Positions 53,725 to 62,079 of a stretch of 64,000 bases of DNA are shown piece after piece. The position numbers and the translations under genes were made by a program. The stretch lies in NCBI GenBank assembly GCA_965220665.1, contig CBDCQQ010000004.1, positions 558,001-622,000 on the forward strand, read 5' to 3'. The stretch is from JAJDZL01 sp965220665. Lineage in GTDB: Bacteria; Pseudomonadota; Gammaproteobacteria; Arenicellales; JAJDZL01. Position 1 is the stretch's first letter. Every line of letters begins with the position of its first letter. The notes below the pieces were generated by a model. It was not told where the DNA came from. It did not search any database and saw nothing but the letters and a program-made list of their open reading frames with translations.

Positions 53725-54732
53725 TCAACTTTGCTCATCTGCGGTTGTAAAGAATGGATCAGCATGTATGTCCATAGAATCCAAACCCTTACTTTGCAGA
53801 ACATCGCTGCAGCTTCTCACCATCGGCGGAGGACCGGCCAGATAGGCCTTACCATCAGAGCAGGCTTGAATGTCTTCACTCAACACTTCGTGTAACATAC
53901 CTGCCTTCTGAATGAAATCTCCTGTGGCTTCTGAAAGCACAGGATGGTACTTAAATGCCGAATGCTGATTGCTCATTGCCTCGAAAATCTCTGATCGATA
54001 GATGTCCGCCTCATCCCGAACACCGTGATACAAAAGAAGCGACCGCCCGGGATGGCGCCGTACTGATTCCTGCACAATCGGCTGAATGGCAGACAGGCCT
54101 GAACCGCCCGCAACAGCAATGACAGGTCCATCGTGCTGTTCGCGGAAAAACATATTCCCATGAGGCCCGCTCACTCTAACCGCTTCTCCAGTAACCAGAT
54201 AATCCCAAACAAAGTTACTCACTGTTCCATCGGGAATTTTACGGATATAGAATTCAAGCGTTTCATCAACATAACTTGCAATTGAATATTCTCGCTTTGG
54301 GAATCCCTCAAACTCAACATAAACATATTGACCGGGACTGAATGCAAACGGCTCGCTACTGGTTACTTTGAGTTTCAGGCTGACAATATCTCGCGTTAAC
54401 TTTTCCAGTTGTTGGACTCGACAGGTCAGATCAAGAATAGGGTGAACTGCGACATCATCCAACTCACACCACGATATATCGCAATTGGACCAGGGAACAG
54501 CTCGACAGGCTAGAATTAATCCGTCTGAGAATTCTGCTTGCGATAAGGCAAATTCAGAATATGGCGCTAGCTCTACGTCACCCGAATGAAGTCTTGACTT
54601 ACAACCGCCACAGTTGCCAGCGCGGCAACCATGTGGGTAATCTATTCCGACCTGCAATGCTGTTTCAAGAATCGTTGAACCGATTTCAACGTCTATTGAG
54701 CGTTCAGCCTGCCTGATATTTATGCTGAACAT
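53725..54732 (-). CDS. 2Fe-2S ferredoxin / FAD-NAD(P)H oxygenase reductase
   Basis: A 335 aa class-IA-like reductase passing electrons from NAD(P)H through FAD and a plant-type 2Fe-2S cluster to an oxygenase. The N-terminal cluster motif is PHGCRAGNCGGCKSRL with the fourth Cys in LACRA. The FAD site is KREYSIASY; the NAD site is AVAGGSGLSAIQPI and AYLAGPPPMV. The ATG at 54732 is chosen; a longer frame reaches 54780 via TTG and a GGAGA-like site, so the start is uncertain. It is next to the SDR and the PaaA-like oxygenase and is the natural electron donor for it (like PaaE or BenC). Confidence 0.9.
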   Translation of the reverse strand: MFSINIRQAERSIDVEIGSTILETALQVGIDYPHGCRAGNCGGCKSRLHSGDVELAPYSEFALSQAEFSDGLILACRAVPWSNCDISWCELDDVAVHPILDLTCRVQQLEKLTRDIVSLKLKVTSSEPFAFSPGQYVYVEFEGFPKREYSIASYVDETLEFYIRKIPDGTVSNFVWDYLVTGEAVRVSGPHGNMFFREQHDGPVIAVAGGSGLSAIQPIVQESVRRHPGRSLLLYHGVRDEADIYRSEIFEAMSNQHSAFKYHPVLSEATGDFIQKAGMLHEVLSEDIQACSDGKAYLAGPPPMVRSCSDVLQSKGLDSMDIHADPFFTTADEQS

Positions 54733-54819
54733 GACCGTAAATGAGTAGTGTCTTTTGGGGTCTCCTGAATTAGAACGCAATGCGTGTGCTAGCAGCAGTG
54801 CATCGAAATCAAACTCAGA

Positions 54820-55707
54820 TCACTTTTGCTTGGTCAGTTTGAATTTTTCTCTTGCATCTTCAGGTCCGACAACTTTCGCACCCAGCATTTCAACGATTTT
54901 TACCGCTTTTTCTACCAGTTGTCCGTTACTCGCAAATTTGCCGCGCTCAAGATACAAATTGTCTTCAAGGCCAACACGGACATTTCCGCCCAGCAAAACG
55001 GCTTGGGCAACCATTGGCATCTGGTAGCGACTGATTCCAAATGCAGTCCAATTCGCCCCTTCCGGAAGCATGTCACACATCGTTTTCATCGCCGCAGTTG
55101 TCGCGGGCGCGCCGTACGGGATTCCAAGACAAATCTGATAAAGCGGTGGCTCATCTATTAAACCTTCTTCAAGCATCCTGTTTGCCATCCAGACATGCCC
55201 AGTATCGAACACCTCAAGTTCCGGCTTAACACCAAGCTTTTGAATATGCTTCGCAGCGACTCTCAGATGGTCAGGTGTATTGATCATTAACAAGTTTCCG
55301 TCACCAAAATTCATCGTACCGCAATCCAGTGAGCAGATTTCAGGAAGAATGCCGTCAATATGGGACACCCTTTCGATCGGTAGCACAAAGTCGGTTCCCG
55401 GGCCGGGGTCTGTCGGCACCTTTTCTCCAACAAAATAGTCTCCGCCCATACCGGTCGTTAGATTCAAAACCACATCAACGCCAGAAGCACGAACACGCTC
55501 CGCAACTTCAGCAAACATAGCGTGGTCCCTACCGCCGGAGCCTGTCTCTGGATCGCGCACATGTATGTGCGTGACTGCAGCACCAGCATTCGCCGCTTCA
55601 ACACATGCGTCTGCAATCTGCTTTGGCGTGATTGGTAAATTGGGGTGTTTATGCTGAGTTTCGCCTGAGCCCGTTACGGCACAGGTAATTACGACTTCCT
55701 GATTCAT
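54820..55707 (-). CDS. BKACE-family beta-keto acid cleavage enzyme (DUF849)
   Basis: A 295 aa Zn-dependent TIM barrel that condenses a beta-keto acid with acetyl-CoA to give acetoacetate-type products and a new acyl-CoA. The metal ligands are in THIHVRDPETG (two His) and the third site in NVRVGLEDNLYL. Known family members act on 3-keto-5-aminohexanoate and on 3-dehydrocarnitine. With BCCT, MttB-like and creatinase-like genes in the same run, dehydrocarnitine or a similar quaternary amine keto acid is a fair inference, but aromatic ring products are also possible. Confidence 0.92.
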   Translation of the reverse strand: MNQEVVITCAVTGSGETQHKHPNLPITPKQIADACVEAANAGAAVTHIHVRDPETGSGGRDHAMFAEVAERVRASGVDVVLNLTTGMGGDYFVGEKVPTDPGPGTDFVLPIERVSHIDGILPEICSLDCGTMNFGDGNLLMINTPDHLRVAAKHIQKLGVKPELEVFDTGHVWMANRMLEEGLIDEPPLYQICLGIPYGAPATTAAMKTMCDMLPEGANWTAFGISRYQMPMVAQAVLLGGNVRVGLEDNLYLERGKFASNGQLVEKAVKIVEMLGAKVVGPEDAREKFKLTKQK

Positions 55708-55758
55708 GTAACGCTACCTGAATATGGACAATTGGACTAAATGGATGAATAAGATGAT

Positions 55759-57309
55759 TTACATCGGACTCATGTTCTCGCGTGGCAGACGCACTGGAAA
55801 CTGTTCTCTGAGCAACTGATCCGTTGCATCATCAATGTACCGAGGGAAATGCGTAGACAAAATGTTGTCCACCACCGATCTTGATTTCTGCAAGACATCG
55901 GTCGATCCCTGCTCTGCCCACTCTTTGGGGCTGGTTCGGTCACCTACATCGGGATAAACGTAATCTTTCTGCATCAGGGTCATTGTCTGATCATGACCCA
56001 AATAGTGTTTGGGTCCATCTACACAGACATCATGCATGGCTTGAACCGACAGTGACTCTTCATTAATTTCAATGCCTCGGATTGATCGGTTGACAGCGCC
56101 TAGCATGTCATTGTCGACAACAAACCCCTCCTTGCTGACTCCAAGCAGACTTGCTTGCATTCCGGCGGATTCATAGACCATGTTGGCTCCGCTGTGCCCT
56201 GCCAGTGTTGTGGTATAGCCTTTCTCAAATCCAGATTGAGCATCTGGCAATTTTGAATCGGCCATTCCTGCCGCAATTCCGGTGGGTAGCCCATAGTACC
56301 GACCCATCTGTCCACACGCAGCCATTAGAATGGATTGTTCGCCACTGCCGCCGCTCATCGCGCCGGTGCGTAAATCAGAGACAAATGGCCATATTCCCAA
56401 TATTGCAGGATGACCTTTTTTGATCAGATTGACATACACCAGACCAGCCAGCGTTTCAGCCACCTCTTGTACAACTGCACCTGCAAGTGATGCTGGACTT
56501 GTTGCACCGGCCTGCCCTGCTGCTAACAACAGGATTGGCATACCAGCTCTAACGGTAACTTCCAATACCTCACAGGCGTCTTCGGCGAACCGGAGTGGCG
56601 GTACAACAAAACATGATGAACAACTGACAAATGGCCGCTCTCGCCACTTGTCTTCCCCTCCCGCTACGATGTGAAGCATTTCCATCGTCTGTTCCAAGTG
56701 CTCCGGCAGTACCCAGCTTGAACCGACGTGCTTGGAAGTCCCTGAGATGCATGCGTATGTGGTGTTGAAATCCAGTTCGCTCGGTATCTCCATATCGCGA
56801 CAGACAATGGGTCGCTGAAAGAAATGGATATGCTCCATCTGGTCAACAATTCGGGCAATATCGTACAGATCGGCGAGTGTTGATTCGTGATATTCTCGGG
56901 TTTCAAGATCAACCACATGAACTGCAGCACCTGCTGTTCCAAAGTAAACCTTATTTCCCGATATGTCGAGATCGTGCTTAGGGTCGCGACCGCAAAGCGT
57001 GAAGCTCTGACATGCGTTGGCAATTGTGTCTTCAACCAGTGATCGAGGAAAAGTCAATCGACCCTCGCTGGTATATGTGCCTCCGGCATTGGTGACCAAC
57101 TCAATGCAGGATGGAATCGCTTGGGACAAACCCAGATTCTCCAGCACGTCCATAACAGCTTCGTTGACAGTGTTGACATCGGAATCCGAGAGTGGTTTGA
57201 ATCGCCCTCCCAGCATGCCTGGTCGTACGGCTTTATCTTCTTCTGCAAGAGGAGCTGCACGCAGTGCTTTACGAGCAGCACGCCCTCCCATCCTACGCTT
57301 TTCTACCAT
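55759..57309 (-). CDS. MttB-superfamily (trimethylamine methyltransferase-like) protein
   Basis: A 516 aa COG5598 TIM-barrel methyltransferase. Motifs include GRDPKHDLDISGNKVYFGTA, LDFNTTYACISGTSKHVG, ASLAGAVVQEVAETLAGLVY and CGQMGRYYGLPTGIAAGMAD. There is no in-frame TAG, so it is a non-pyrrolysine member, the group that demethylates glycine betaine, carnitine or proline betaine with a corrinoid partner. No corrinoid protein gene is present here, unusual for a complete system. It starts 82 bases after the M24 gene. It could demethylate an imported quaternary amine. Confidence 0.9.
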   Translation of the reverse strand: MVEKRRMGGRAARKALRAAPLAEEDKAVRPGMLGGRFKPLSDSDVNTVNEAVMDVLENLGLSQAIPSCIELVTNAGGTYTSEGRLTFPRSLVEDTIANACQSFTLCGRDPKHDLDISGNKVYFGTAGAAVHVVDLETREYHESTLADLYDIARIVDQMEHIHFFQRPIVCRDMEIPSELDFNTTYACISGTSKHVGSSWVLPEHLEQTMEMLHIVAGGEDKWRERPFVSCSSCFVVPPLRFAEDACEVLEVTVRAGMPILLLAAGQAGATSPASLAGAVVQEVAETLAGLVYVNLIKKGHPAILGIWPFVSDLRTGAMSGGSGEQSILMAACGQMGRYYGLPTGIAAGMADSKLPDAQSGFEKGYTTTLAGHSGANMVYESAGMQASLLGVSKEGFVVDNDMLGAVNRSIRGIEINEESLSVQAMHDVCVDGPKHYLGHDQTMTLMQKDYVYPDVGDRTSPKEWAEQGSTDVLQKSRSVVDNILSTHFPRYIDDATDQLLREQFPVRLPRENMSPM

Positions 57310-57391
57310 TGAATTAACTAGTGCTCCGATCGGATAACGTTGGAAATATGTAGTTTGTCAAATGTCAAAATTAGACAACCTGCAAGAGGTG

Positions 57392-58543
57392 TTACACAAC
57401 AATCATGTCCAGACTATGACGGCTGAGCTTTTGACATCCGCTTTCAGTCACGCGCACAGTTTCACCTAGCGTCATAGCCAGTGAACGATCCGAATCAAAC
57501 AGAATCATATGAACGAAATATACCATGTTTGATTCAATTTCAACCGCATTGCCGGTGTAAAACATCGGCCAATCCATCCAAGTCGGGGCGTAGGTCGTCC
57601 CTAGACTGTAACCGCAGGCATTCATACGCATATTCTTAAAACCGTGAGCGTCCATTACCTCAGCATGAGTGTCAAAGACTTCCCCCACACTCGCCCCCGG
57701 TTTTATGATGGACTCACATGCCTCCAGAGCTTCAACGCACGCTTGATGCATGGCTACTTGCTGGGCATTGGGTTCGCCAATGACAACAGTTCTCATCATC
57801 GCCGCATGGTAGTGATGGTATACGCCGGCAAACTCCAACGTTAACTGGTCCCGCTCGGATAAATGACGCCTGGCAGATTGGTATCGGCAAAGCATAGCAT
57901 TCTCACCTGAACCGAGAATAAACTCGTTAGCTGGATCATCACCGCCGCCGCGGTAGATGGCGCCATGCATGGCTGCTAAAATCTCACCATCAAATACGCC
58001 AGGAGCAGTCACACGAATGGCTTCATCCAGGGCATCGTCAGCCAGTTCTGCAGCCCGTTCAACATACTTAATCTCGGCTGGTGATTTAATCACTCTCTGC
58101 TGATTGACGAGGTCTGAAACATCTTCCAGAGTGCAGTAGTCTGAAAGTGTAGGTCTGAGGCTATTCCACAGATGCGCCGTCAAGCCGTATGCGTGCAGTT
58201 CGACACCCAGTTTTTTGCCTCTGCAGCCATAATCGTCAAGCATCTTCACCAAGTCGTCGACCGGGTTGCGGCCAGCCTGGTCAACCCAAACTCTGATATC
58301 TTCAATGGTTGAGGTGATTTGTGCCTGCAACCGGTCAGGCGCTCTAGTCAGCAAAGCGTAACTTCCATCGCAGCTTAAGTACAGACATTGAAAGAAACAG
58401 TAGCCAAAAGTATCGTATCCCGTCAGGTAGTACATGCTTTCCTGGCGGAATATCAGGATTCCACCCAGCTCTTTTTGCTTTAGCAGTTCGATTAACTGCT
58501 GCTGGCGATCTTGATATTCTGATCTTTCAAAATGAAGTGCCAT
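57392..58543 (-). CDS. M24-family hydrolase, creatinase / ectoine hydrolase-like
   Basis: A 383 aa pita-bread-fold protein. It has an N-terminal creatinase domain (ILIFRQESMYYLTGYDTFG) and a C-terminal M24 domain (VIKSPAEIKYVERAAELADD). In metallo-aminopeptidases two Asp bind metal in a DxGG...DxTRT context; the matching region here is LEFAGVYHHYHAAMMRTVV, with Glu and Ala in those places. Metal-free M24 enzymes such as creatinase and ectoine hydrolase DoeA show the same pattern. A C-N hydrolase acting on a small osmolyte-like substrate is therefore likelier than a prolidase. It is the first gene of the minus-strand operon. Confidence 0.86.
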   Translation of the reverse strand: MALHFERSEYQDRQQQLIELLKQKELGGILIFRQESMYYLTGYDTFGYCFFQCLYLSCDGSYALLTRAPDRLQAQITSTIEDIRVWVDQAGRNPVDDLVKMLDDYGCRGKKLGVELHAYGLTAHLWNSLRPTLSDYCTLEDVSDLVNQQRVIKSPAEIKYVERAAELADDALDEAIRVTAPGVFDGEILAAMHGAIYRGGGDDPANEFILGSGENAMLCRYQSARRHLSERDQLTLEFAGVYHHYHAAMMRTVVIGEPNAQQVAMHQACVEALEACESIIKPGASVGEVFDTHAEVMDAHGFKNMRMNACGYSLGTTYAPTWMDWPMFYTGNAVEIESNMVYFVHMILFDSDRSLAMTLGETVRVTESGCQKLSRHSLDMIVV

Positions 58544-58950
58544 TATTCTGTTCCGTTCCCTGAGAATTGAAACGCTGAAATTGCAATATTAATGTCCTTG
58601 GAAACAGGCACACGACTCCTGAATCAAGCTTCTTCGAGCGCGATTGCGACGAGTTATTTACTCGACGAGATTATAGATTTCTGATTTATTCGGCGGGTAC
58701 ACAAATCCGTATTGGGCTATCAAAGGCTGACCGAAAATCTGGTCAGTCTTTTGGAGAGAAAGATGAGTCAATATAAAAACGGAATTAGGTAAAAATCCGC
58801 CTGAATCGCTGTTGGCGAAGTTTCGATTACCAGTCCCATAACATTTGAGTTGGACGGGTGGTTTCCAATTTGAAAGTGTGAAACCCGAGACAAGATTTAT
58901 TCTTGTATCAACTGATCTATGAAATTCCCAAAATTTTTGTCGCCTCCGAA
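58544..58950. other. Intergenic region between M24 and VapC genes
   Basis: About 400 bases. A short minus-strand frame at 58658-58954 has no recognisable motif and no ribosome site and is not called. The M24 promoter should lie near 58545-58620, but no clear -35/-10 pair was identified. Confidence 0.35.
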
Positions 58951-59409
58951 TCAAACTGTAAGGTAGTCTTTTAGACGAGTCTCGGCATCTTTAATGAATG
59001 GATTGATGATTTCTACACCATGTAATCGCTGACCATGCTGCATGTCTTCGCTAATTAGTGCTGAACACTTTGATTGCCTCACTGTAGCCCAAAGCATTGC
59101 ATCCCAAAACGAAAGCTGATTTTCCCGGACAGCGTCCACGGCATCAACAAGTACTGAATCGGTGGCTGATGAAATTTCAAACACCTCCATCCAATTGCTC
59201 AACAAACTGAAAGCATGGTCAGTGTCTAGCAGTTGCTTCCGCGTTGTTGCATGGAAAAATTCGGCAAGAACTTGTACCGTCAATATGCAATCACAGAGAG
59301 CCGCTCGTTCCATAAGAACTCTTGAGGATTCGTGTTTTTGACCAGCATCGCGATCAACCGCATAGATCAGAATGTTGGTGTCAAGGGAGAAACGCGTTTT
59401 AACGATCAT
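58951..59409 (-). CDS. vapC: PIN-domain toxin, VapC-like
   Basis: A 152 aa PIN ribonuclease. Acidic residues: Asp in FSLDTNILIYAVD, Glu in VQVLAEFFHATTR, Asp in SFWDAMLWAT and an Asp/Glu in LISEDMQHG, matching the four-acid PIN active site. The ATG overlaps the 3' end of the antitoxin gene by 11 bases, the usual coupling in VapBC modules. Target RNA unknown. Confidence 0.92.
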   Translation of the reverse strand: MIVKTRFSLDTNILIYAVDRDAGQKHESSRVLMERAALCDCILTVQVLAEFFHATTRKQLLDTDHAFSLLSNWMEVFEISSATDSVLVDAVDAVRENQLSFWDAMLWATVRQSKCSALISEDMQHGQRLHGVEIINPFIKDAETRLKDYLTV

Positions 59410-59644
59410 AGAGATCTGTACGTTTGGATGTTAGTCCTCCAAGCGATGCACCTTCAGCCAGATTGGCTTTCATTTGATCGTAGGCAGCTTGCCATTCAGG
59501 GTCAGTCATTTTGTCGAACCTGTGTGGCATTAGCTTGGCTATCGGACGACCTCGTCGGGTGATGACAAATTCCTGACCGTGCTCAACAGCTTTGATCAAC
59601 TTTGAAAACTCCTGATTTGCGTTCATCAATGAAATTGATTGCAT
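59399..59644 (-). CDS. Phd/YefM-type antitoxin
   Basis: An 81 aa antitoxin. The DNA-binding N-terminal half reads MNANQEFSKLIKAVEHGQEF then VITRRGRPIAKLMP, a typical Phd fold; the rest binds and neutralises the VapC toxin. First gene of the pair. It probably represses its own promoter via the TAGTAT-rich repeats upstream. Confidence 0.92.
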   Translation of the reverse strand: MQSISLMNANQEFSKLIKAVEHGQEFVITRRGRPIAKLMPHRFDKMTDPEWQAAYDQMKANLAEGASLGGLTSKRTDLYDR

Positions 59645-59666
59645 ACAGATTCTCCATAAATGTGCT

Positions 59667-59706
59667 ATTAATAGTATATAGTATTTTATTGTAGTGTATG
59701 GTAGAT
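59667..59706. promoter_or_regulatory. Repeat-rich operator of the toxin-antitoxin pair
   Basis: Directly upstream of the antitoxin start (23 bases away), TAGTAT is repeated in TAGTATATAGTATTTT with weaker copies (TAGTGTAT, GGTAG) after it. Such iterated A+T-rich sites are common autoregulatory operators of Phd/VapB antitoxins. Confidence 0.45.
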
Positions 59707-59807
59707 CAAGTGATGAAATCAGTCATGTGTCTCTCACATGACGAAGTCAGAGCTGAATCGGGACAAAGTCCAATAAATTAAGTCTAGAAATCACCAGACT
59801 GTGTTTC

Positions 59808-61121
59808 ATGTTGAATAATATGAACATTACAGGCATTGAGTATTTACCAGATGCTCAGCTAGCCAAACTTCGCCAAAGAAGATGGCAATCTCAGCGCAAC
59901 TACGTACTCAAGAATTCAAAGTTATTTGCAGAATTCTGGGATGGGTTCTTACCACCGCAAAAACTGGAAGATCTTCCTGAATTGCCACTCTGCGAAAAGG
60001 CTATGCTCCGAAAGTCGCAGGCAGAAAACCCGCCATTTGGTGACTATCTAGCAGCCTCGGATGAACAAGTCATTCGTCTGCATCGAACCTCTGGTTCCAC
60101 CGGGCGCGCGATGAACGTTGCTCTCACAAAATTTGACGCTGAACAGACAGCAAAAGTTGGTGCCAGAAGCCATCGAGCTGCTGGAGTCATACCGGGCGAC
60201 AGGGTCGTCCATTGTCTGAACTACCAAATGTGGATGGGAGGATTTACCGATCATCTTTGTGTCGAAGCATGCGGCGCAACAGTCATCCCGTTTGGGATTG
60301 GTAATACGCGTCTGCTCATTCAAACTCTGCTCGAAATCAAAGTTAACGCAATTCACTGCACGCCATCCTATCCGGCTGTTTTGGAACAAACGCTGCAGGA
60401 ACATTTCCCCGGCGTCAGCCCCCTTGATCTCAACCTTAAACTGGGTTTGTTCGGAGGTGAGGCCGCTTTGGATCAGCAATCTTTTCGAAAACGGATTGAG
60501 GAGACCTGGGGCCTTAAAGTCCGTAATGCAAATTACGGAATGGCCGATGTTTACTGTAATTTCGCAAGCCAGTGCGAGTTGAATCAGGATCTGCACTTTC
60601 TGGGTCACGACGTTCTCTATGGTGAACTAATTCATCCGGAAACGCAGGAGCCTGTGCCTTGGGAGGAAGGCTACAGCGGGGAATTGGTACTGACACACCT
60701 TTCTCGTCTGGCACAGCCATTGGTTCGCTTTCGTACTAATGACGCGGTCGTCATTACCGGAACTGGTCCTTGCGAATGCGGCAGGACGACAACCCGATTT
60801 CGAATTCTGGGTCGTACAGACGACATGATTATTGTCCGAGCAGTTAATGTTTACCCAGCTGCTGTTTATGGCGCAATTGGTGAATTTATGCAGTTGTCGG
60901 GAGAATACCGAATTCGAATGAAAGGCAAAGGACCTCATGATCGGCTTAACGTCGAGGCAGAACTCGCGCCAGGTATCGAACCGAGCGATATCCTTACAGA
61001 GCAAGTTGAAAATGCGATTCAGTTTCGAACCCGTGCGTCAGCTCGGGTAAAGCTTGTTCCTGCATATTCCCTGCCTCGTACCGAAGGCAAGACCAAGAGA
61101 TTAATTCGGGAGGAAGAGTAA
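59808..61121 (+). CDS. Phenylacetate-CoA ligase-like adenylating enzyme (PaaK family)
   Basis: A 437 aa adenylate-forming ligase of the PaaK type (shorter than other acyl-CoA ligases). P-loop HRTSGSTGRAMNVALT, core block LFGGEAALDQQSFRKR, YGMADVYCNF, FRTNDAVVITGTGPCECGRT (Cys pair typical of PaaK-like enzymes), ILGRTDDMIIVRAVNVYP and the C-terminal Lys region LPRTEGKTKRL. The start may be the ATG at 59808 or 59820. Its stop overlaps the ATG of the enoyl-CoA hydratase (TAATG), so the ligase product is probably acted on by that enzyme. The acid substrate is unknown. Confidence 0.9.
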   Translation: MLNNMNITGIEYLPDAQLAKLRQRRWQSQRNYVLKNSKLFAEFWDGFLPPQKLEDLPELPLCEKAMLRKSQAENPPFGDYLAASDEQVIRLHRTSGSTGRAMNVALTKFDAEQTAKVGARSHRAAGVIPGDRVVHCLNYQMWMGGFTDHLCVEACGATVIPFGIGNTRLLIQTLLEIKVNAIHCTPSYPAVLEQTLQEHFPGVSPLDLNLKLGLFGGEAALDQQSFRKRIEETWGLKVRNANYGMADVYCNFASQCELNQDLHFLGHDVLYGELIHPETQEPVPWEEGYSGELVLTHLSRLAQPLVRFRTNDAVVITGTGPCECGRTTTRFRILGRTDDMIIVRAVNVYPAAVYGAIGEFMQLSGEYRIRMKGKGPHDRLNVEAELAPGIEPSDILTEQVENAIQFRTRASARVKLVPAYSLPRTEGKTKRLIREEE

Positions 61122-61870
61122 TGACCAGCACTGTCCTGGTGTCAAGAATTGATTCTGTCTGTACACTGACGCTCAATCGGCCGGAACGATTGAATGCCTT
61201 AAATTCTACACTGCTTGAAGAACTTCGGGCAGCACTTGAAGGTGCAAACAGAGACGAAAGTGTCGGTGCAATTGTTCTGACTGGAACCGGTTCATCATTT
61301 TGCTCTGGTGACGATCTCAAAGAATTTGATGAACAGTCCTCCGACCCGAAACACACCCACAATTTTGTCGAATCCATTCAGGACATTACGCGCCAGCTTG
61401 TACTTGGTGAGAAAGTCGTCGTTGGCGCAATTCGCGGCTGGGCTGTTGGCGGGGGTCTGGAGTGGGCGATCAATTGCGATCTGGCGGTGTTTTCGGAAAA
61501 TACTCGATGTTTTTTTCCAGAACTTAAATGGGGAATGTTTCCAACCGGCGGAGTCACCTCCCTTCTACCCAAAATGATTGGGCTGATTAGAACCAAGGAA
61601 CTGATGCTGTTGGGAGAAACATTCGATGCAAATGACGCACTTTCTATGGGAATTGCTTGGAAAGTGGTAGCGGATGATGAAGTGCTTGAGATGGCGCACG
61701 AAACTGCTAGAAGAATTGCTGCACTGCCGCGCACTGCAGTTCGAGATCTGAAACGAGTACTCAATCAGGTCAACATCATTGACTTGGAAAAAACACTAGC
61801 CTTGGAAACCGAAGCCACCGTTCGAGGAATTCTTGATTCAGAAACTAAAAGAAGGGTTGGAAAGTTCTAA
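61121..61870 (+). CDS. Enoyl-CoA hydratase/isomerase family protein
   Basis: A 249 aa crotonase. The CoA-binding and oxyanion segments are GTGSSFCSGDDLKEF and GAIRGWAVGGGLEWAINCDL, followed by PELKWGMFPTGGVTSLLPKM. The position of the second catalytic Glu is present in the PELKWGMFP helix region. Translationally coupled to the PaaK-like ligase. It may hydrate or isomerise the CoA thioester the ligase makes. Confidence 0.93.
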   Translation: MTSTVLVSRIDSVCTLTLNRPERLNALNSTLLEELRAALEGANRDESVGAIVLTGTGSSFCSGDDLKEFDEQSSDPKHTHNFVESIQDITRQLVLGEKVVVGAIRGWAVGGGLEWAINCDLAVFSENTRCFFPELKWGMFPTGGVTSLLPKMIGLIRTKELMLLGETFDANDALSMGIAWKVVADDEVLEMAHETARRIAALPRTAVRDLKRVLNQVNIIDLEKTLALETEATVRGILDSETKRRVGKF

Positions 61871-62079
61871 AACCAGTATGATTTCGAACATCTGAAACCT
61901 TGACCAAGTAGGCTTTTCAATTTAACTTTGTACCAGTTTATATTTTGAAATAGAATTGTTGCGAGTTACAAGACCTGCCAGGATTGACTGTACAGAAACG
62001 AAGCATCTGTTTAGTTGAGGGGATCGGTCATTCCGGTGTTAGCTAATTCGAATTTATAACTGTTTAGAGGAGATATGAA

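Noticed and set aside
55759..57309. Pyrrolysine-containing MttB
   Set aside because: The frame is open over its full 516 codons with no internal TAG, so it is a non-pyrrolysine homologue.
57392..58543. DMSP lyase DddP
   Set aside because: DddP needs the full set of M24 metal ligands; here the Asp pair is replaced and the protein is shorter.
58658..58954. Possible 98 aa minus-strand gene upstream of vapC relatives
   Set aside because: No recognisable family, weak start, and unusual composition; kept only as intergenic.
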